DNA of 64,000 nt from Limnohabitans sp. DM1 (GTDB lineage Bacteria; Pseudomonadota; Gammaproteobacteria; Burkholderiales; Burkholderiaceae_C). Below are positions 25,085-34,148 of the stretch, piece after piece. The translations under genes were made by a program, and so were the position numbers. Location: positions 1 through 64,000 of the forward strand of contig NZ_CXOO01000029.1 in NCBI RefSeq assembly GCF_001269385.1, read 5' to 3'. The stretch's first letter is position 1. Each line of letters begins with the position of its first letter. The notes under the pieces are model-generated. The model was given only the letters and a program-made list of their open reading frames with translations. It was not told the origin of the DNA and searched no databases.

Positions 25085-25090
25085 TATAAT
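25085..25090 (+). promoter_or_regulatory. TATAAT -10 element upstream of the cytochrome gene
   Basis: A perfect TATAAT lies 42 bp before the cytochrome start. The best -35 candidate TTGTCA (25058-25063) is 21 bp away, longer than ideal, so the promoter may need an activator. Confidence 0.5.
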
Positions 25091-25132
25091 CCGCAGTTGA
25101 TTTTTATCAATCACTTGGATTGTGTAAGCAAA

Positions 25133-25792
25133 ATGAACCAGCTGTTGACCTCGATGTTTGCCTTGGCTGTCGCTTCTGTGACCGCTGTATCTGCCCATGC
25201 CCAAGAGATCAAGGGCGACGCCAAAGCTGCAGAGCAAAAAATTGCCATGTGCATTGGTTGCCATGGCATCAAAGGCTACCAAGCCAGCTTCCCTGAGGTC
25301 TATCGCGTGCCCATGATCTCGGGCCAAAACGCCAAATACATTGTGTCCGCCCTCAATGCCTACAAAAAAGGTGAGCGCAAGCACCCCACCATGCGCGGCA
25401 TTGCCGATAGCCTGAGCGATCAGGATATGGCCGATCTTGGTGCTTACTATGAATTGCACGGCAAGACCGAACCTGTGGCCACAGCCCCCAAGGCACCTGA
25501 TGCCAAAGTGGCTGCCTTGTTGCAAAAGGGCGCTTGCATTTCTTGCCACGGCGACAACTTCGCCAAGCCCATAGACCCGAGCTACCCCAAAATTGCAGGC
25601 CAGCACAAAGACTTCCTGTTTGTGGCGCTCAAGTCCTACAAAGTCGAAAACCAGTCCACTTGGGGCCGCAACAACGGCGTGATGGGCGGCATTGCCAAGC
25701 AGTTCTCCAATGCAGAACTGAAAGCCATGGCCTCTTACATTGGTTCTTTGGATGGCGACATGAAAGTTGTGCCCCAGTCCAAGTTCCGCTGA
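25133..25792 (+). CDS. Diheme cytochrome c, c4-like
   Basis: A 219-residue periplasmic cytochrome with a signal peptide (MNQLLTSMFALAVASVTAVSAHA). Two heme motifs, CIGCH (about residue 42) and CISCH (about 143), lie in two similar halves, each followed by a conserved P-x-ISGQ or P-KIAGQ segment and a late Met (HPTMRG, NNGVMGG). This two-domain arrangement matches cytochrome c4, which delivers electrons to terminal oxidases. ATG 25133 is chosen over the upstream in-frame ATT/ATG at 25097, which lies near the promoter. A terminator follows directly. Confidence 0.88.
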   Translation: MNQLLTSMFALAVASVTAVSAHAQEIKGDAKAAEQKIAMCIGCHGIKGYQASFPEVYRVPMISGQNAKYIVSALNAYKKGERKHPTMRGIADSLSDQDMADLGAYYELHGKTEPVATAPKAPDAKVAALLQKGACISCHGDNFAKPIDPSYPKIAGQHKDFLFVALKSYKVENQSTWGRNNGVMGGIAKQFSNAELKAMASYIGSLDGDMKVVPQSKFR

Positions 25793-25820
25793 ACTGGCTG
25801 GGCTGAGCCTGATGCCCCAC

Positions 25821-25846
25821 AAAAAACCCGCCTTGGCGGGTTTTTT
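25821..25846. terminator. Bidirectional terminator between cytochrome and DUF1841 genes
   Basis: AAAAAACCCGCC, TT, GGCGGGTTTTTT: a perfect stem with A and T runs on both sides, placed between two convergent genes. Confidence 0.9.
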
Positions 25847-25881
25847 GTTGTTTGTTCGTGTTGTTCGAGTGGGGCTGCGCT

Positions 25882-26319
25882 TCAGTCTTGGGTGGCGTGT
25901 CGTTGCACGCAGTCAATGTAGGCGGCGCCATCTGGCATGCGACCTGAAAGCTGACTTTCGTGGACCATGCGTCCCAGGCATTCCATGGCCCGGTGGTGCG
26001 CGTCGTGCAGCGAGTTGAGTCGGTGCGTGAGCAGTTCCACCGCCTGGCGAATGCCCCGGGGTTGGTCGATGCTGCATTGTTCGCTGATGGACAGGTGCAT
26101 CGAGAGGTGCAAAAAGGGGTTTTCCCGGTGGGGGTCGGCTTGGTGCATTCTGGAGAGTGCGGCGTCCAAATCCGCCAATTCGGCGTGGTATTCGGGGTGC
26201 TCATCGATCCACTGGCTGACCAGCATTTCCATGGGTTCGAGCGTTGCAGTCGTGCGGGCTTTGGCGTAGACACCACAAAAAAAGCGCCGCACATCGGCTT
26301 GAGAAGGTTGGATCAACAT
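25882..26319 (-). CDS. DUF1841 family protein
   Basis: A 145-residue protein matching DUF1841, a family common in Beta- and Gammaproteobacteria. Visible features are DVRRFFCGVYAKAR at the start, LVSQWIDEHPEYHAEL, NPFLHLSMHLSISEQ with conserved His residues, and HRAMECLGRMVHE. The His-rich helical pattern suggests metal binding, but no activity is established. It is transcribed toward the cytochrome gene and divergent from the thiolase at 26429. Confidence 0.83.
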   Translation of the reverse strand: MLIQPSQADVRRFFCGVYAKARTTATLEPMEMLVSQWIDEHPEYHAELADLDAALSRMHQADPHRENPFLHLSMHLSISEQCSIDQPRGIRQAVELLTHRLNSLHDAHHRAMECLGRMVHESQLSGRMPDGAAYIDCVQRHATQD

Positions 26320-26333
26320 GGTTCAGAGGAAAA

Positions 26334-26351
26334 ACCGACCGATCGGTCGGT
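26334..26351. promoter_or_regulatory. 18-bp palindromic operator, TetR-type
   Basis: ACCGACCGATCGGTCGGT is a perfect palindrome between the divergent DUF1841 and thiolase genes, 78 bp before the thiolase start. Sites of this form are typical of TetR-family repressors of catabolic genes. A CATAAAAT -10-like sequence lies just downstream (26358-26365). Confidence 0.75.
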
Positions 26352-26428
26352 GAATGGCATAAAATGAAAAAGTCAGCTCAACACTGCATGTTAAACGCAG
26401 ACAATCCTCCCACCTTCAAGAGACAACA

Positions 26429-27631
26429 ATGAACCAAGCCTACATTTGCGACGCGATCCGTACCCCCTTTGGCCGCTACGGCGGTGCCTTGAGCAGCGTG
26501 CGCACCGACGACCTGGGCGCGGTGCCCCTGCGTGCCCTGATGGCGCGCAACCCCAACGTGGACTGGGCCGCCGTGACCGATGTGCTGTACGGCTGCGCGA
26601 ATCAGGCGGGTGAAGACAACCGCAACGTGGCTCACATGGCCAGCTTGCTGGCGGGTTTGCCGATTGACGTGCCCGGTGCGACCATCAACCGCCTGTGCGG
26701 CTCAGGACTGGATGCCATTGGCACCGCCGCGCGCGCCATCAAGGCCGGTGAAGCTGGTTTGATGATCGCCGGTGGCGTGGAAAGCATGAGCCGCGCCCCG
26801 TTTGTCATGCCCAAGGCCGAAACGGCTTTTAGCCGCAACAACGCCGTGTACGACACCACCATTGGCTGGCGCTTCATCAACAAGCTGATGAAGGCCCAGT
26901 TCGGCGTGGACTCCATGCCCGAGACGGCCGAAAACGTGGCCACCGATTACAAGATTGAGCGCGAAGCGCAAGATCTGATGGCCTACAACAGCCAACTGCG
27001 CGCCGTGGCCGCCATCAAGGCCGGTCATCTGGCTCGCGAAATTGTGGGTGTGAGCATTCCCCAGAAAAAGGGCGACGCGATCATGGTGGACACCGACGAA
27101 CACCCCCGCGAAACCAGCCTCGAAGCGTTGGCCAAGCTCAAAGGCGTGGTGCGCCCGGACGGCACCGTGACCGCAGGCAATGCCTCGGGCGTGAACGACG
27201 GCGCTTGCGCTTTGTTGCTGGCCGACGAAGCCACCGCTGCCAAAAACGGCTTGACGCCCAAAGCCCGCATTGTGGGCATGGCCACGGCAGGTGTCGCCCC
27301 ACGCGTCATGGGCATTGGCCCAGCGCCCGCCACGCTCAAGGTGCTGGCGCAAACCGGCCTGACCATCGACCACATGGACGTGATCGAACTGAACGAAGCC
27401 TTTGCCGCGCAAGGCCTGGCCGTGTTGCGCATGTTGGGCCTGAAAGACGACGACGCCCGCGTGAACGCCTGGGGCGGCGCGATTGCCTTGGGTCACCCGC
27501 TGGGTGCATCCGGTGCCCGCTTGGCCACCACCGCCATCAACCGCCTGCAGCAAACCGCTGGCCGCTATGCGCTGTGCACCATGTGCATCGGCGTGGGCCA
27601 AGGCATTGCGCTGATCATCGAGCGCGTTTGA
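26429..27631 (+). CDS. 3-oxoadipyl-CoA / acetyl-CoA C-acyltransferase (thiolase)
   Basis: A 400-residue thiolase II. The acyl-accepting Cys is in INRLCGSGLDAIG (about residue 90), followed by [13 protein letters not shown], the ELNEAFAAQ motif (about 330), the His in GHPLGASGAR (about 352), and the base Cys in CTMCIGVGQG near the C-terminus. The sequence around RTPFGRYGGALSSVRTDDLGA is close to PcaF/PaaJ 3-oxoadipyl-CoA thiolases, which make succinyl-CoA and acetyl-CoA at the end of aromatic ring catabolism. Substrate class is inferred. A TetR-type palindrome precedes it, and a terminator follows, so it appears monocistronic. Confidence 0.87.
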   Translation: MNQAYICDAIRTPFGRYGGALSSVRTDDLGAVPLRALMARNPNVDWAAVTDVLYGCANQAGEDNRNVAHMASLLAGLPIDVPGATINRLCGSGLDAIGTAARAIKAGEAGLMIAGGVESMSRAPFVMPKAETAFSRNNAVYDTTIGWRFINKLMKAQFGVDSMPETAENVATDYKIEREAQDLMAYNSQLRAVAAIKAGHLAREIVGVSIPQKKGDAIMVDTDEHPRETSLEALAKLKGVVRPDGTVTAGNASGVNDGACALLLADEATAAKNGLTPKARIVGMATAGVAPRVMGIGPAPATLKVLAQTGLTIDHMDVIELNEAFAAQGLAVLRMLGLKDDDARVNAWGGAIALGHPLGASGARLATTAINRLQQTAGRYALCTMCIGVGQGIALIIERV

Positions 27632-27646
27632 AGCCTGGACCCCGGA

Positions 27647-28053
27647 TCAAGTCCGGGGCGATGTCACCTCTGGCCACCAGCCCCTTCGGGGGCTTTTTTG
27701 TGCCTGCTCAAGTTCCTCTGCACTGACTTCGATTTCCAGGCGCAAGAGCGCCGCGCCCATGGCTTTGCCCAGGTTGTCCAGGCGCAGGTTGCGTGCGCCG
27801 CCGCCTTGCAAAGCGCCGTGCAGCACGAACTTCAGGGTCAGAATGTTGGGCAAAGGCCAGGCGTCCGCCTGGCCCGGGAGCCAAGTCGCAAAGTGCGCCT
27901 GCACTTTGGCTGCTGTGACTTCGCGTTCCAGGAGGCGATAGCCCGCCTCGTTCCAGGCAAACAGGCCACAAAGTCCACCCAATCGGCTTTGCCGCCTCTG
28001 CGGGCATGGGCGATGCGGGCCAAGGGATTCTTCACAAGAGGTGCGATGGTCAT
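27647..28053 (-). pseudogene. AtuA C-terminal-domain-like protein, frameshifted
   Basis: Read from ATG 28053 the protein starts APLVKNPLARIAHARRGGKAD, a good match to the small AtuA_C-type proteins. It then leaves frame near 27972. In the next frame the expected continuation GLFAWNEAGYRLLEREV follows, then LPNILTLKFVLHGALQGGG and LGKAMGAALLRLEIEV. One missing base just after the codons for VDF explains this. The start overlaps the end of the upstream atuA remnant (ATGA), as in intact atuA loci. It is probably non-functional unless the shift is a sequencing error. Confidence 0.75.
27679..27699 (+). terminator. Terminator after the thiolase gene
   Basis: AGCCCC, TTC, GGGGGCT, then a T run, about 50 bases past the thiolase stop. 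It overlaps the 3' end of the convergent atuA_C-like pseudogene. Confidence 0.85.
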
Positions 28054-28478
28054 GCGCCGGGCTCCAGAATGTCAACACGCACTTGAACTCGGTCGCGCGG
28101 AATCAAGGTGGGCCAAATGCCCAGCAAAGCGCTGGCGCTGTTCATGCCCTGAAAGCCGCAGGTTTAGGCCTGGCCGCTCAAAGCCATCCAGGGGAACAAT
28201 CTGCCAAAGCCATCGGCCACGGCTTTGGAGGGCGTGTGCAGCACCATGCGCGCCCAGATCTGTAAAGGCCACAGGCGCAAAAGCATGGGCAGCACATCGC
28301 GGGCGTAACCCAGTGTGGGGTCGCGTTGGCGGTCTTTTTGCAAGATGGCCAGGGTCAATTCGGCCAGGTGGTCACTGGCGATGAATTGCACCTGGCCGCG
28401 TTCGATGCTGGCGACCACGGGCTCCCAGTTGTCCCCGTAGAACCCGAGCCCGGATCCGATGCGTATGGCATTTGTCAT
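28050..28478 (-). pseudogene. AtuA-like gene with large internal deletion and stop
   Basis: The first 70 or so residues (IRIGSGLGFYGDNWEPVVASIERG...LAELTLAILQKDRQRDP) match the N-terminus of AtuA (DUF1446), an enzyme-like protein of acyclic terpene and leucine-type catabolic loci. A TAA stop lies at 28166-28164. In the same frame beyond it is a plausible C-terminal tail (NSASALLGIWPTLIPRDRVQVRVDILEPGA in outline) that ends at the atuA_C start. The normal gene is well over 1.2 kb; here only about 430 bp remain, so most of the middle is deleted. This and the next gene form a decayed operon. Confidence 0.75.
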
Positions 28479-28650
28479 GAAGGGATATTGAAGCCTTGTG
28501 TGTGAGTTCGAATGGGGGACAACCCCTAGGGAAAGTCTCGTGTAAGACAGACATAATCGCACGGTCGTTCGCAAATGCTTTGCACGGTGCTGAAACAGTG
28601 CCCGGCCCAGCTCAGCGGACTCGGCTTGACAGAACCAAGAGGAGACAGGT

Positions 28651-29526
28651 GTGCAATTGCTGCAACTGCTGATCAGCGGTGTGGCCCAGGGCTGTATTTA
28701 CGGACTCATTGCCCTGGGTTTTGTGCTGATTTACAAGGCCACCGAAACGGTGAGCTTTGCCCAGGGCGACCTGATGATGGTGGGGGCTTTTTCGGGCCTG
28801 GCCGCCATGACGCTGCTGGGTTTTCCCTTCTGGATTGCGGTGCCCGCAGCCATCGTGGCCATGGGCATTTTTGGTGTCTTGGTCGAGCGCCTGGTCATTC
28901 GCCCCATCCTGGGGCAACCGGCTTTTTCCATCGTCATGCTGACCATTGGTGTCGGCTATGTGCTGCGCGGCCTGATCACCATGATCCCCGATGTGGGCAC
29001 CGACACCCACACCATGCCCGTGCCCTATGCGGGTGAGGTGTTGCGCCTGGGTGGCTTGGTGATCGCGGCCGAGCAAATGGTGGTGATTGGCGCCACCGGC
29101 ATCTTGTGCCTGGGCCTGTTTGCCATGTTCAAGTACAGCAAGCTGGGCATCGCCATGCAGGCGGCCTCGCAAAACCAGTTGGCCGCTTATTACATGGGCA
29201 TCCCGGTCAAGCGCATCAACGGCCTGGTCTGGGGGCTGGCGGCCGGTGTGGCGGCGGTGGCCGGTCTGCTCCTGGCACCCATCACCTTTGTGCACGCCAA
29301 CATGGGCTTCATTGGCCTCAAAGCCTTTCCGGCTGCGGTGGTGGGGGGCTTTGGCAGCTTGCCCGGTGCCATCGTGGGCGGTCTGGTGATCGGCATCGTC
29401 GAGTCGCTTTCGGGCTTTTATTTGCCCGAAGGTTTCAAGGACATCGCGCCCTACATCGTGGTGTTGCTCATGCTGGTGCTCAAGCCCAATGGCTTGTTCG
29501 GCGAGCAACTGCGCAAGAAAGTCTGA
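28651..29526 (+). CDS. livH: Branched-chain amino acid ABC transporter permease LivH
   Basis: A 291-residue inner-membrane permease with about eight hydrophobic segments. The start GTG 28651 has AGGAG 7-8 bases upstream and gives the usual MQLLQLLISGVAQGCIYGLIALGF. The conserved GALVxAP-type loop appears as VLLAPITFVHANMGFIGLKAFPAAVVGGFGSLPGAIVGG (about residues 208-245, outlined), which contacts the ATPases. It is first in an operon with livM, livG, livF, an AMP-ligase and livK. HAAT-type systems import leucine, isoleucine, valine or related carboxylates. Confidence 0.93.
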   Translation: MQLLQLLISGVAQGCIYGLIALGFVLIYKATETVSFAQGDLMMVGAFSGLAAMTLLGFPFWIAVPAAIVAMGIFGVLVERLVIRPILGQPAFSIVMLTIGVGYVLRGLITMIPDVGTDTHTMPVPYAGEVLRLGGLVIAAEQMVVIGATGILCLGLFAMFKYSKLGIAMQAASQNQLAAYYMGIPVKRINGLVWGLAAGVAAVAGLLLAPITFVHANMGFIGLKAFPAAVVGGFGSLPGAIVGGLVIGIVESLSGFYLPEGFKDIAPYIVVLLMLVLKPNGLFGEQLRKKV

Positions 29527-29535
29527 GGCTCCGGC

Positions 29536-30612
29536 ATGCGTTTCATCTTCAAAACCGAATACAACCAGGACATCACCCTGGCCAAACACGGCGGCCATGT
29601 GTTCTGGTACAGCTTGCTGGCCATCTTTTTGGTGGTGGCACCCTGGGCCGTGCCAGAGTACTGGCTGGCGCAGCTGACCTTTGTGCTGATCTACGCGGTG
29701 GTGGGCCTGGGCCTGATGCTGCTGGCGGGTTTCACGGGCTTGTTCTCGCTGGGCCATGCTGCGTTTTTGGGCGTGGGGGCTTACACCCAGGCTGTCATGG
29801 TCAATGCCGGGGTGCCGTTTCCGCTGGCGCTGGTGTGTGCGGGCGTGTTCTCGGCCATTGCGGGCGTGATCGTGGGCCTGCCTGCGCTGCGCGTCAAAGG
29901 CATTTACCTCGGCATGGCCACACTGGCTTTCGGCTTTATTGTCGAAGAGGGCATGGCCCGCTGGGAAAGCGTCACGGGCGGCAATGCGGGCCTGATGGTC
30001 ACCTACCCCACACTGGGCGGCTGGACACTGGACAGCACCGAAGAGTTTTACTTCCTTTGCCTGGTGGTGACGGTGGGGGCCACGCTGGCCATCGTCAACC
30101 TGCTGCGCTCGTCCACGGGCCGCGCTTTTGTGGCCATCCGTGACTCCGAAATTTCGGCGCAAAGCATGGGCATCCACCTGGCGCGGTACAAGACCTTGTC
30201 GTTTGCCTTGTCGGCCGCATTGGCGGGCATTGGCGGCGCTTTGTACGCGCACAAAATCCAGTTCCTCTCACCCGAGCAGTTCAGCATCATCCAGTCGATT
30301 GACTTGCTCTTGATGGTGGTGATTGGCGGCTTGGGCTCAATCCACGGGGCGTTTTTGGGCGCGATCTTCCTGATTGTGATGCCACAACTGATTGCGCTGG
30401 GCAAAGACTTTTTGCCAGCCGCCATTGGCGGTGCAGCTGGCTTGCAGGGCACGGTCTACGGCATGGTGTTGATCGCCTTTGTGTTGTTTGAGCCCATGGG
30501 CCTGTATGGCCGCTGGCTCAAGGTGCGCACCTGGTTCCAGTTGTTCCCGTTTTACCGCCGTGGCCTGTTCAAGCGCCAGAAATCGTTCCAGAAGTCGGAC
30601 CGCCTGAAATGA
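29536..30612 (+). CDS. livM: Branched-chain amino acid ABC transporter permease LivM
   Basis: A 358-residue permease, the partner of LivH. Features: VGLGLMLLAGFTGLFSLGHAAFLGVGAY (about residues 55-82), LRVKGIYLGMATLAFGF (about 118), and GIGGALYAHKIQFLSPEQF plus GGLGSIHGAFLGA near 235-280, the coupling region for the ATPases. It starts 9 bp after livH and its stop overlaps the livG start (ATGA), indicating translational coupling. A long hydrophilic C-terminus ends in basic residues. Confidence 0.93.
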   Translation: MRFIFKTEYNQDITLAKHGGHVFWYSLLAIFLVVAPWAVPEYWLAQLTFVLIYAVVGLGLMLLAGFTGLFSLGHAAFLGVGAYTQAVMVNAGVPFPLALVCAGVFSAIAGVIVGLPALRVKGIYLGMATLAFGFIVEEGMARWESVTGGNAGLMVTYPTLGGWTLDSTEEFYFLCLVVTVGATLAIVNLLRSSTGRAFVAIRDSEISAQSMGIHLARYKTLSFALSAALAGIGGALYAHKIQFLSPEQFSIIQSIDLLLMVVIGGLGSIHGAFLGAIFLIVMPQLIALGKDFLPAAIGGAAGLQGTVYGMVLIAFVLFEPMGLYGRWLKVRTWFQLFPFYRRGLFKRQKSFQKSDRLK

Positions 30613-31442
30613 ACGCAGACATCCTTTTATCCGCACAAGACCTGAGCGTGCGCTTTGGCGGCGTGCTGGCCGTGAACAAGGTCAGCTTCGACGTCAAGCG
30701 CGGCGAGGTCTTCACCCTGATCGGCCCCAACGGTGCAGGCAAGACCACCGTGTTCAACCTGATCAGCCGCATTTACACGCCCACCACGGGCGTGATCGAC
30801 TACGCTGGGCCACAAGGCACGCTGCGCCTGACCGACCAGCAGCCGCACCAGATTGCAGGCCTGGGTATTGCCCGCACGTTTCAGAACATTGAATTGTTCG
30901 AGCACGCCACCGTGCTGCAAAACCTGCTGATTGGCCGCCACACGCACCGAAAGACGGGCGTCTGGAGCGAGATGTTCTTCAGCAGCAAAACCCGTGCGGC
31001 CGAGATCGAGGCGCGTGAAAAGGTCGAAGAGGTCATCGATTTTCTGGACCTGCAACACCACCGCGACTCGATGGTGGCGGGCCTGCCGTATGGCGTGCGC
31101 AAAGTGGTCGAGCTGGCGCGGGCCTTGTGCACCGAGCCGAAATTGCTGCTGCTCGACGAGCCGTCGTCAGGCCTGAATGTCGAAGAAACCGAGGACATGG
31201 CGTTCTGGATTTCGGATATCAAAAACGAGCTGGGCATCACCGTGCTCATGGTCGAGCACGACATGAGCCTGGTGTCCAAAGTCTCGGACCGCGTGCTGGC
31301 CATGAGCCAGGGCGAAGAACTGGCCACCGGCACGCCCAGCCAGGTGCAAAGCGACCCGGGTGTGATCGAGGCCTATTTGGGCTCGGTGGACGATGTGTCG
31401 GGACTGCGCCGCGAAAACTATGTGCCTGGAGGTGCCGCATGA
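30609..31442 (+). CDS. livG: Branched-chain amino acid ABC transporter ATPase LivG
   Basis: A 277-residue ABC ATPase. Walker A is GPNGAGKTT (about residue 38), the Q-loop lies in GIARTFQNIELF, the signature region is degenerate (VAGLPYGVRKVVELARAL instead of LSGGQ, as in many LivG proteins), Walker B is LLLLDEPSSGL and the H-loop VEHDMSLV. It starts inside the livM stop and ends inside the livF start, so the four transport genes are tightly coupled. Confidence 0.93.
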   Translation: MNADILLSAQDLSVRFGGVLAVNKVSFDVKRGEVFTLIGPNGAGKTTVFNLISRIYTPTTGVIDYAGPQGTLRLTDQQPHQIAGLGIARTFQNIELFEHATVLQNLLIGRHTHRKTGVWSEMFFSSKTRAAEIEAREKVEEVIDFLDLQHHRDSMVAGLPYGVRKVVELARALCTEPKLLLLDEPSSGLNVEETEDMAFWISDIKNELGITVLMVEHDMSLVSKVSDRVLAMSQGEELATGTPSQVQSDPGVIEAYLGSVDDVSGLRRENYVPGGAA

Positions 31443-32251
31443 GCGCAGCAAGCCTGAACACAGCGGCAGCGACCGCAGCGGACAACGTGATGCTCAAGCT
31501 GCTCAACGTCGAGAGTGCCTACGGCCCGATCAAGGCCATCCGTGGCGTGAGCCTGCAGGTGCGCCAAGGCGAAATCGCCACCGTGCTAGGCTCCAACGGC
31601 GCGGGCAAGACCACCATCCTCAAAACCATCAGCGGCATCATCGACCCGCGCAAGGGCTCGATCGAGTTCAAGGGCCAAAGCATCACAGCGCAAGACCCGG
31701 CCATCATCGTGCAGCGCGGCCTGATGCATGTGCCCGAAGGGCGCGAGGTGTTTCCGCTGCTGTCGATTCGCGACAACCTGCTCATGGGCGCCTTCACCCG
31801 CAAGGACCGCGATGGCGTGGCGCGCGACATGGAAGCCGTGTACAACTACTTCCCCATCCTGCGCGAGCGCGCTGCGCAAGACGCAGGCTTGCTCTCGGGT
31901 GGGCAGCAGCAGATGCTGGCGATCAGCCGGGCGCTGATGGCCAACCCCGATCTGATCTTGCTGGACGAACCCAGCTTGGGCCTGTCCCCAAAACTGACCA
32001 AGGAAATCTTCGAGATCGTGGTGCGCATCAACCGCGAGCGTGGCACCACCATCTTGCTGGTCGAGCAAAACGCCAACATGGCCCTCAACGCCTCGGACTA
32101 CGGTTATGTGCTGGAAAACGGCCGCATCGTCATGGAAGACAGCTGCGCCCGTTTGCGTGAAAAGGACGACATCAAGGAGTTCTACTTGGGCATGAAGGAA
32201 GAAGGCGTGCGCGCTGACCGCCGCTGGAAAAAGAAGAAAACCTGGAGATAA
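31439..32251 (+). CDS. livF: Branched-chain amino acid ABC transporter ATPase LivF
   Basis: A 270-residue ABC ATPase with Walker A GSNGAGKTT (about residue 45), signature LLSGGQQQML (about 148), Walker B LILLDEPSLGL and H-loop LVEQNANMAL. The first 16 residues (MSAASLNTAAATAADN) are an Ala-rich extension compared with E. coli LivF. ATG 31439 overlaps the livG stop (ATGA). The C-terminal KKKKTWR tail is unusual. Next gene follows after 3 bp. Confidence 0.93.
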   Translation: MSAASLNTAAATAADNVMLKLLNVESAYGPIKAIRGVSLQVRQGEIATVLGSNGAGKTTILKTISGIIDPRKGSIEFKGQSITAQDPAIIVQRGLMHVPEGREVFPLLSIRDNLLMGAFTRKDRDGVARDMEAVYNYFPILRERAAQDAGLLSGGQQQMLAISRALMANPDLILLDEPSLGLSPKLTKEIFEIVVRINRERGTTILLVEQNANMALNASDYGYVLENGRIVMEDSCARLREKDDIKEFYLGMKEEGVRADRRWKKKKTWR

Positions 32252-32254
32252 GAC

Positions 32255-34111
32255 ATGAGCCAACTCTGGGACACCTCCGGCATCGCGCCGCAAAAAAATG
32301 TCGTCATGGCGGGCGAGACCATCCCCGCCATTTTCTGGAACGCGGTGGCCGCTCGCGGCCCGAATGTCTGGATGCGCCAAAAAGACTTGGGCATCTGGCG
32401 CAGCTGGACCTGGAACGAGACCGCACAAGCCGTGCGCGAGATCGGCCACGGCCTGATGGCGCTGGGCTTTGAGGCGCGGCACACCGCCTCCATCCTGTCC
32501 AACACCAACATCGAATGGGTGCTGTGCGACCTGGCTGTGCTGAGCGCGGGCGGCGTGTCCAACGGCATTTACCCGACCGACGCGGCCGAGCAGGTGCATT
32601 ACCTGTGCGAAGACTCGGGCACCCGCGTGCTGTTTGTCGAAGACGATGAGCAGCTCGACAAGGCCCTGGCCGTGCGCGAGACCTTGCCCTTGTTGCAAAA
32701 AATCGTCGTCTTCGACATGGACGGTTTGCGCGACTTCCACGACCCTATGGTGATCAGCCTCAAACAGCTGCAAGCCTTGGGCCGCGAACATGCCCAGCAA
32801 CACCCCGACATGCTCATGCAGCGCAGCGCTGCCTGCAAACCGGAAGATTTGGCCATCTTGGTCTACACCTCGGGCACCACCGGCAAACCCAAGGGCGGCA
32901 TGCACAGCCACCACGGTTTGGTCTACACCGTGCGCGGCTACAACACCTTGATTGCCCGCGACGAGCGCGACGAGTGCATGTGCTTCTTGCCGCTGTGCCA
33001 CATCGCCGAGCGCATGGGTGGCGAGTATTTCTCGATGTACACCGGGGCCAAGCTCAACTTTGTCGAGAACCCTGAAACCGTGCCCGAAAACGTGCGCGAA
33101 ATCGCGCCCACCGTGTTCACCGCCGTGCCCCGTGTGTGGGAAAAGTTCTACTCGGGCGTGATGATCGCGCTCAAGGAAGCGGGCGGCTTACAGCAAGCGG
33201 TCTACGGCTGGTCCATTGGCGTGGGCCAGCAAGTGGCCGATTTGGTGCTGGCACAAAAGCCAGTGCCCGCCAGCCTCAAGCTGCGCTTTCATGTGGCGCG
33301 TTTGTTGGCGCTCAACAACGTGCGCAAGATGATCGGCATCCACCGCGCACGCTTTTTGGTGACGGGTGCGGCCCCCATTTCCCCGGATCTGGTGCGCTGG
33401 TATCTGGCGCTGGGCTTGCCCATGCTCGAAGTCTGGGGCATGACCGAGACCTGCGGTGCATCCACGGGTGTGCCCGCTGACCGGATCAAGCCCGGCTCGA
33501 TTGGCCCGGCCGCCGAGTACAACGAAATGCGTCTGGACCCGGTGACCAGTGAAATTTTGGTACGCGGCCCCAATGTGTTCATGGGTTACCTGAACCTGCC
33601 CGAAAAAACCGCCGAGACCATCGATGCCGATGGTTGGCTGCACACGGGCGACGTGGGCGTGGTGGACGAGGAAGGGTTTTTCCGCATCACCGATCGCATG
33701 AAAGACATCATCATCACAGCCGGGGGCAAGAACATCACCCCGAGTGAGCTGGAAAATGAACTGAAATTCTCGCCCTACGTCACCGATGCGGTGGTGATTG
33801 GCGACAAGCGGGCTTATTTGACCGTGATCATCATGATCGACCAGGAAAACGTGGAGAAATACGCGCAGGACAACGACGTGCCCTTCTCCAACTACGCCAG
33901 CCTCACGCACAGCGCCGAGGTGCAGGCCCTGATCCAGGCCGAAGTGGACCGCGTGAACAAGAAGTTTGCCCGCGTGGAGCAGATCAAGAAATTCTGGCTG
34001 CTCGACACCCAACTGACGGCCGAAGACGAAGAACTGACCCCGACCATGAAGCTCAAGCGCAAACTGGTCGAGAACAAATACGCGCCCCAGATCGAGGCGA
34101 TGTACCGCTGA
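32255..34111 (+). CDS. AMP-dependent acyl-CoA synthetase/ligase (long-chain type)
   Basis: A 618-residue ANL-superfamily ligase. The P-loop YTSGTTGKPKGG lies at about residue 209; then VWGMTETCG (about 395), the adenylate-binding GWLHTGDVG (about 463) and the hinge DRMKDIIITAGGKNITP (about 478). It lacks a transmembrane segment and resembles FACS/FadD15-type enzymes. Its place between livF and livK, 3 bp after livF, suggests that it activates a carboxylate imported by this transporter, such as a branched-chain or aromatic acid. The true substrate cannot be read from the sequence. Confidence 0.87.
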   Translation: MSQLWDTSGIAPQKNVVMAGETIPAIFWNAVAARGPNVWMRQKDLGIWRSWTWNETAQAVREIGHGLMALGFEARHTASILSNTNIEWVLCDLAVLSAGGVSNGIYPTDAAEQVHYLCEDSGTRVLFVEDDEQLDKALAVRETLPLLQKIVVFDMDGLRDFHDPMVISLKQLQALGREHAQQHPDMLMQRSAACKPEDLAILVYTSGTTGKPKGGMHSHHGLVYTVRGYNTLIARDERDECMCFLPLCHIAERMGGEYFSMYTGAKLNFVENPETVPENVREIAPTVFTAVPRVWEKFYSGVMIALKEAGGLQQAVYGWSIGVGQQVADLVLAQKPVPASLKLRFHVARLLALNNVRKMIGIHRARFLVTGAAPISPDLVRWYLALGLPMLEVWGMTETCGASTGVPADRIKPGSIGPAAEYNEMRLDPVTSEILVRGPNVFMGYLNLPEKTAETIDADGWLHTGDVGVVDEEGFFRITDRMKDIIITAGGKNITPSELENELKFSPYVTDAVVIGDKRAYLTVIIMIDQENVEKYAQDNDVPFSNYASLTHSAEVQALIQAEVDRVNKKFARVEQIKKFWLLDTQLTAEDEELTPTMKLKRKLVENKYAPQIEAMYR

Positions 34112-34148
34112 TTCACCTCACCCTTTTCTACAACAGGAGACCTGCAAC

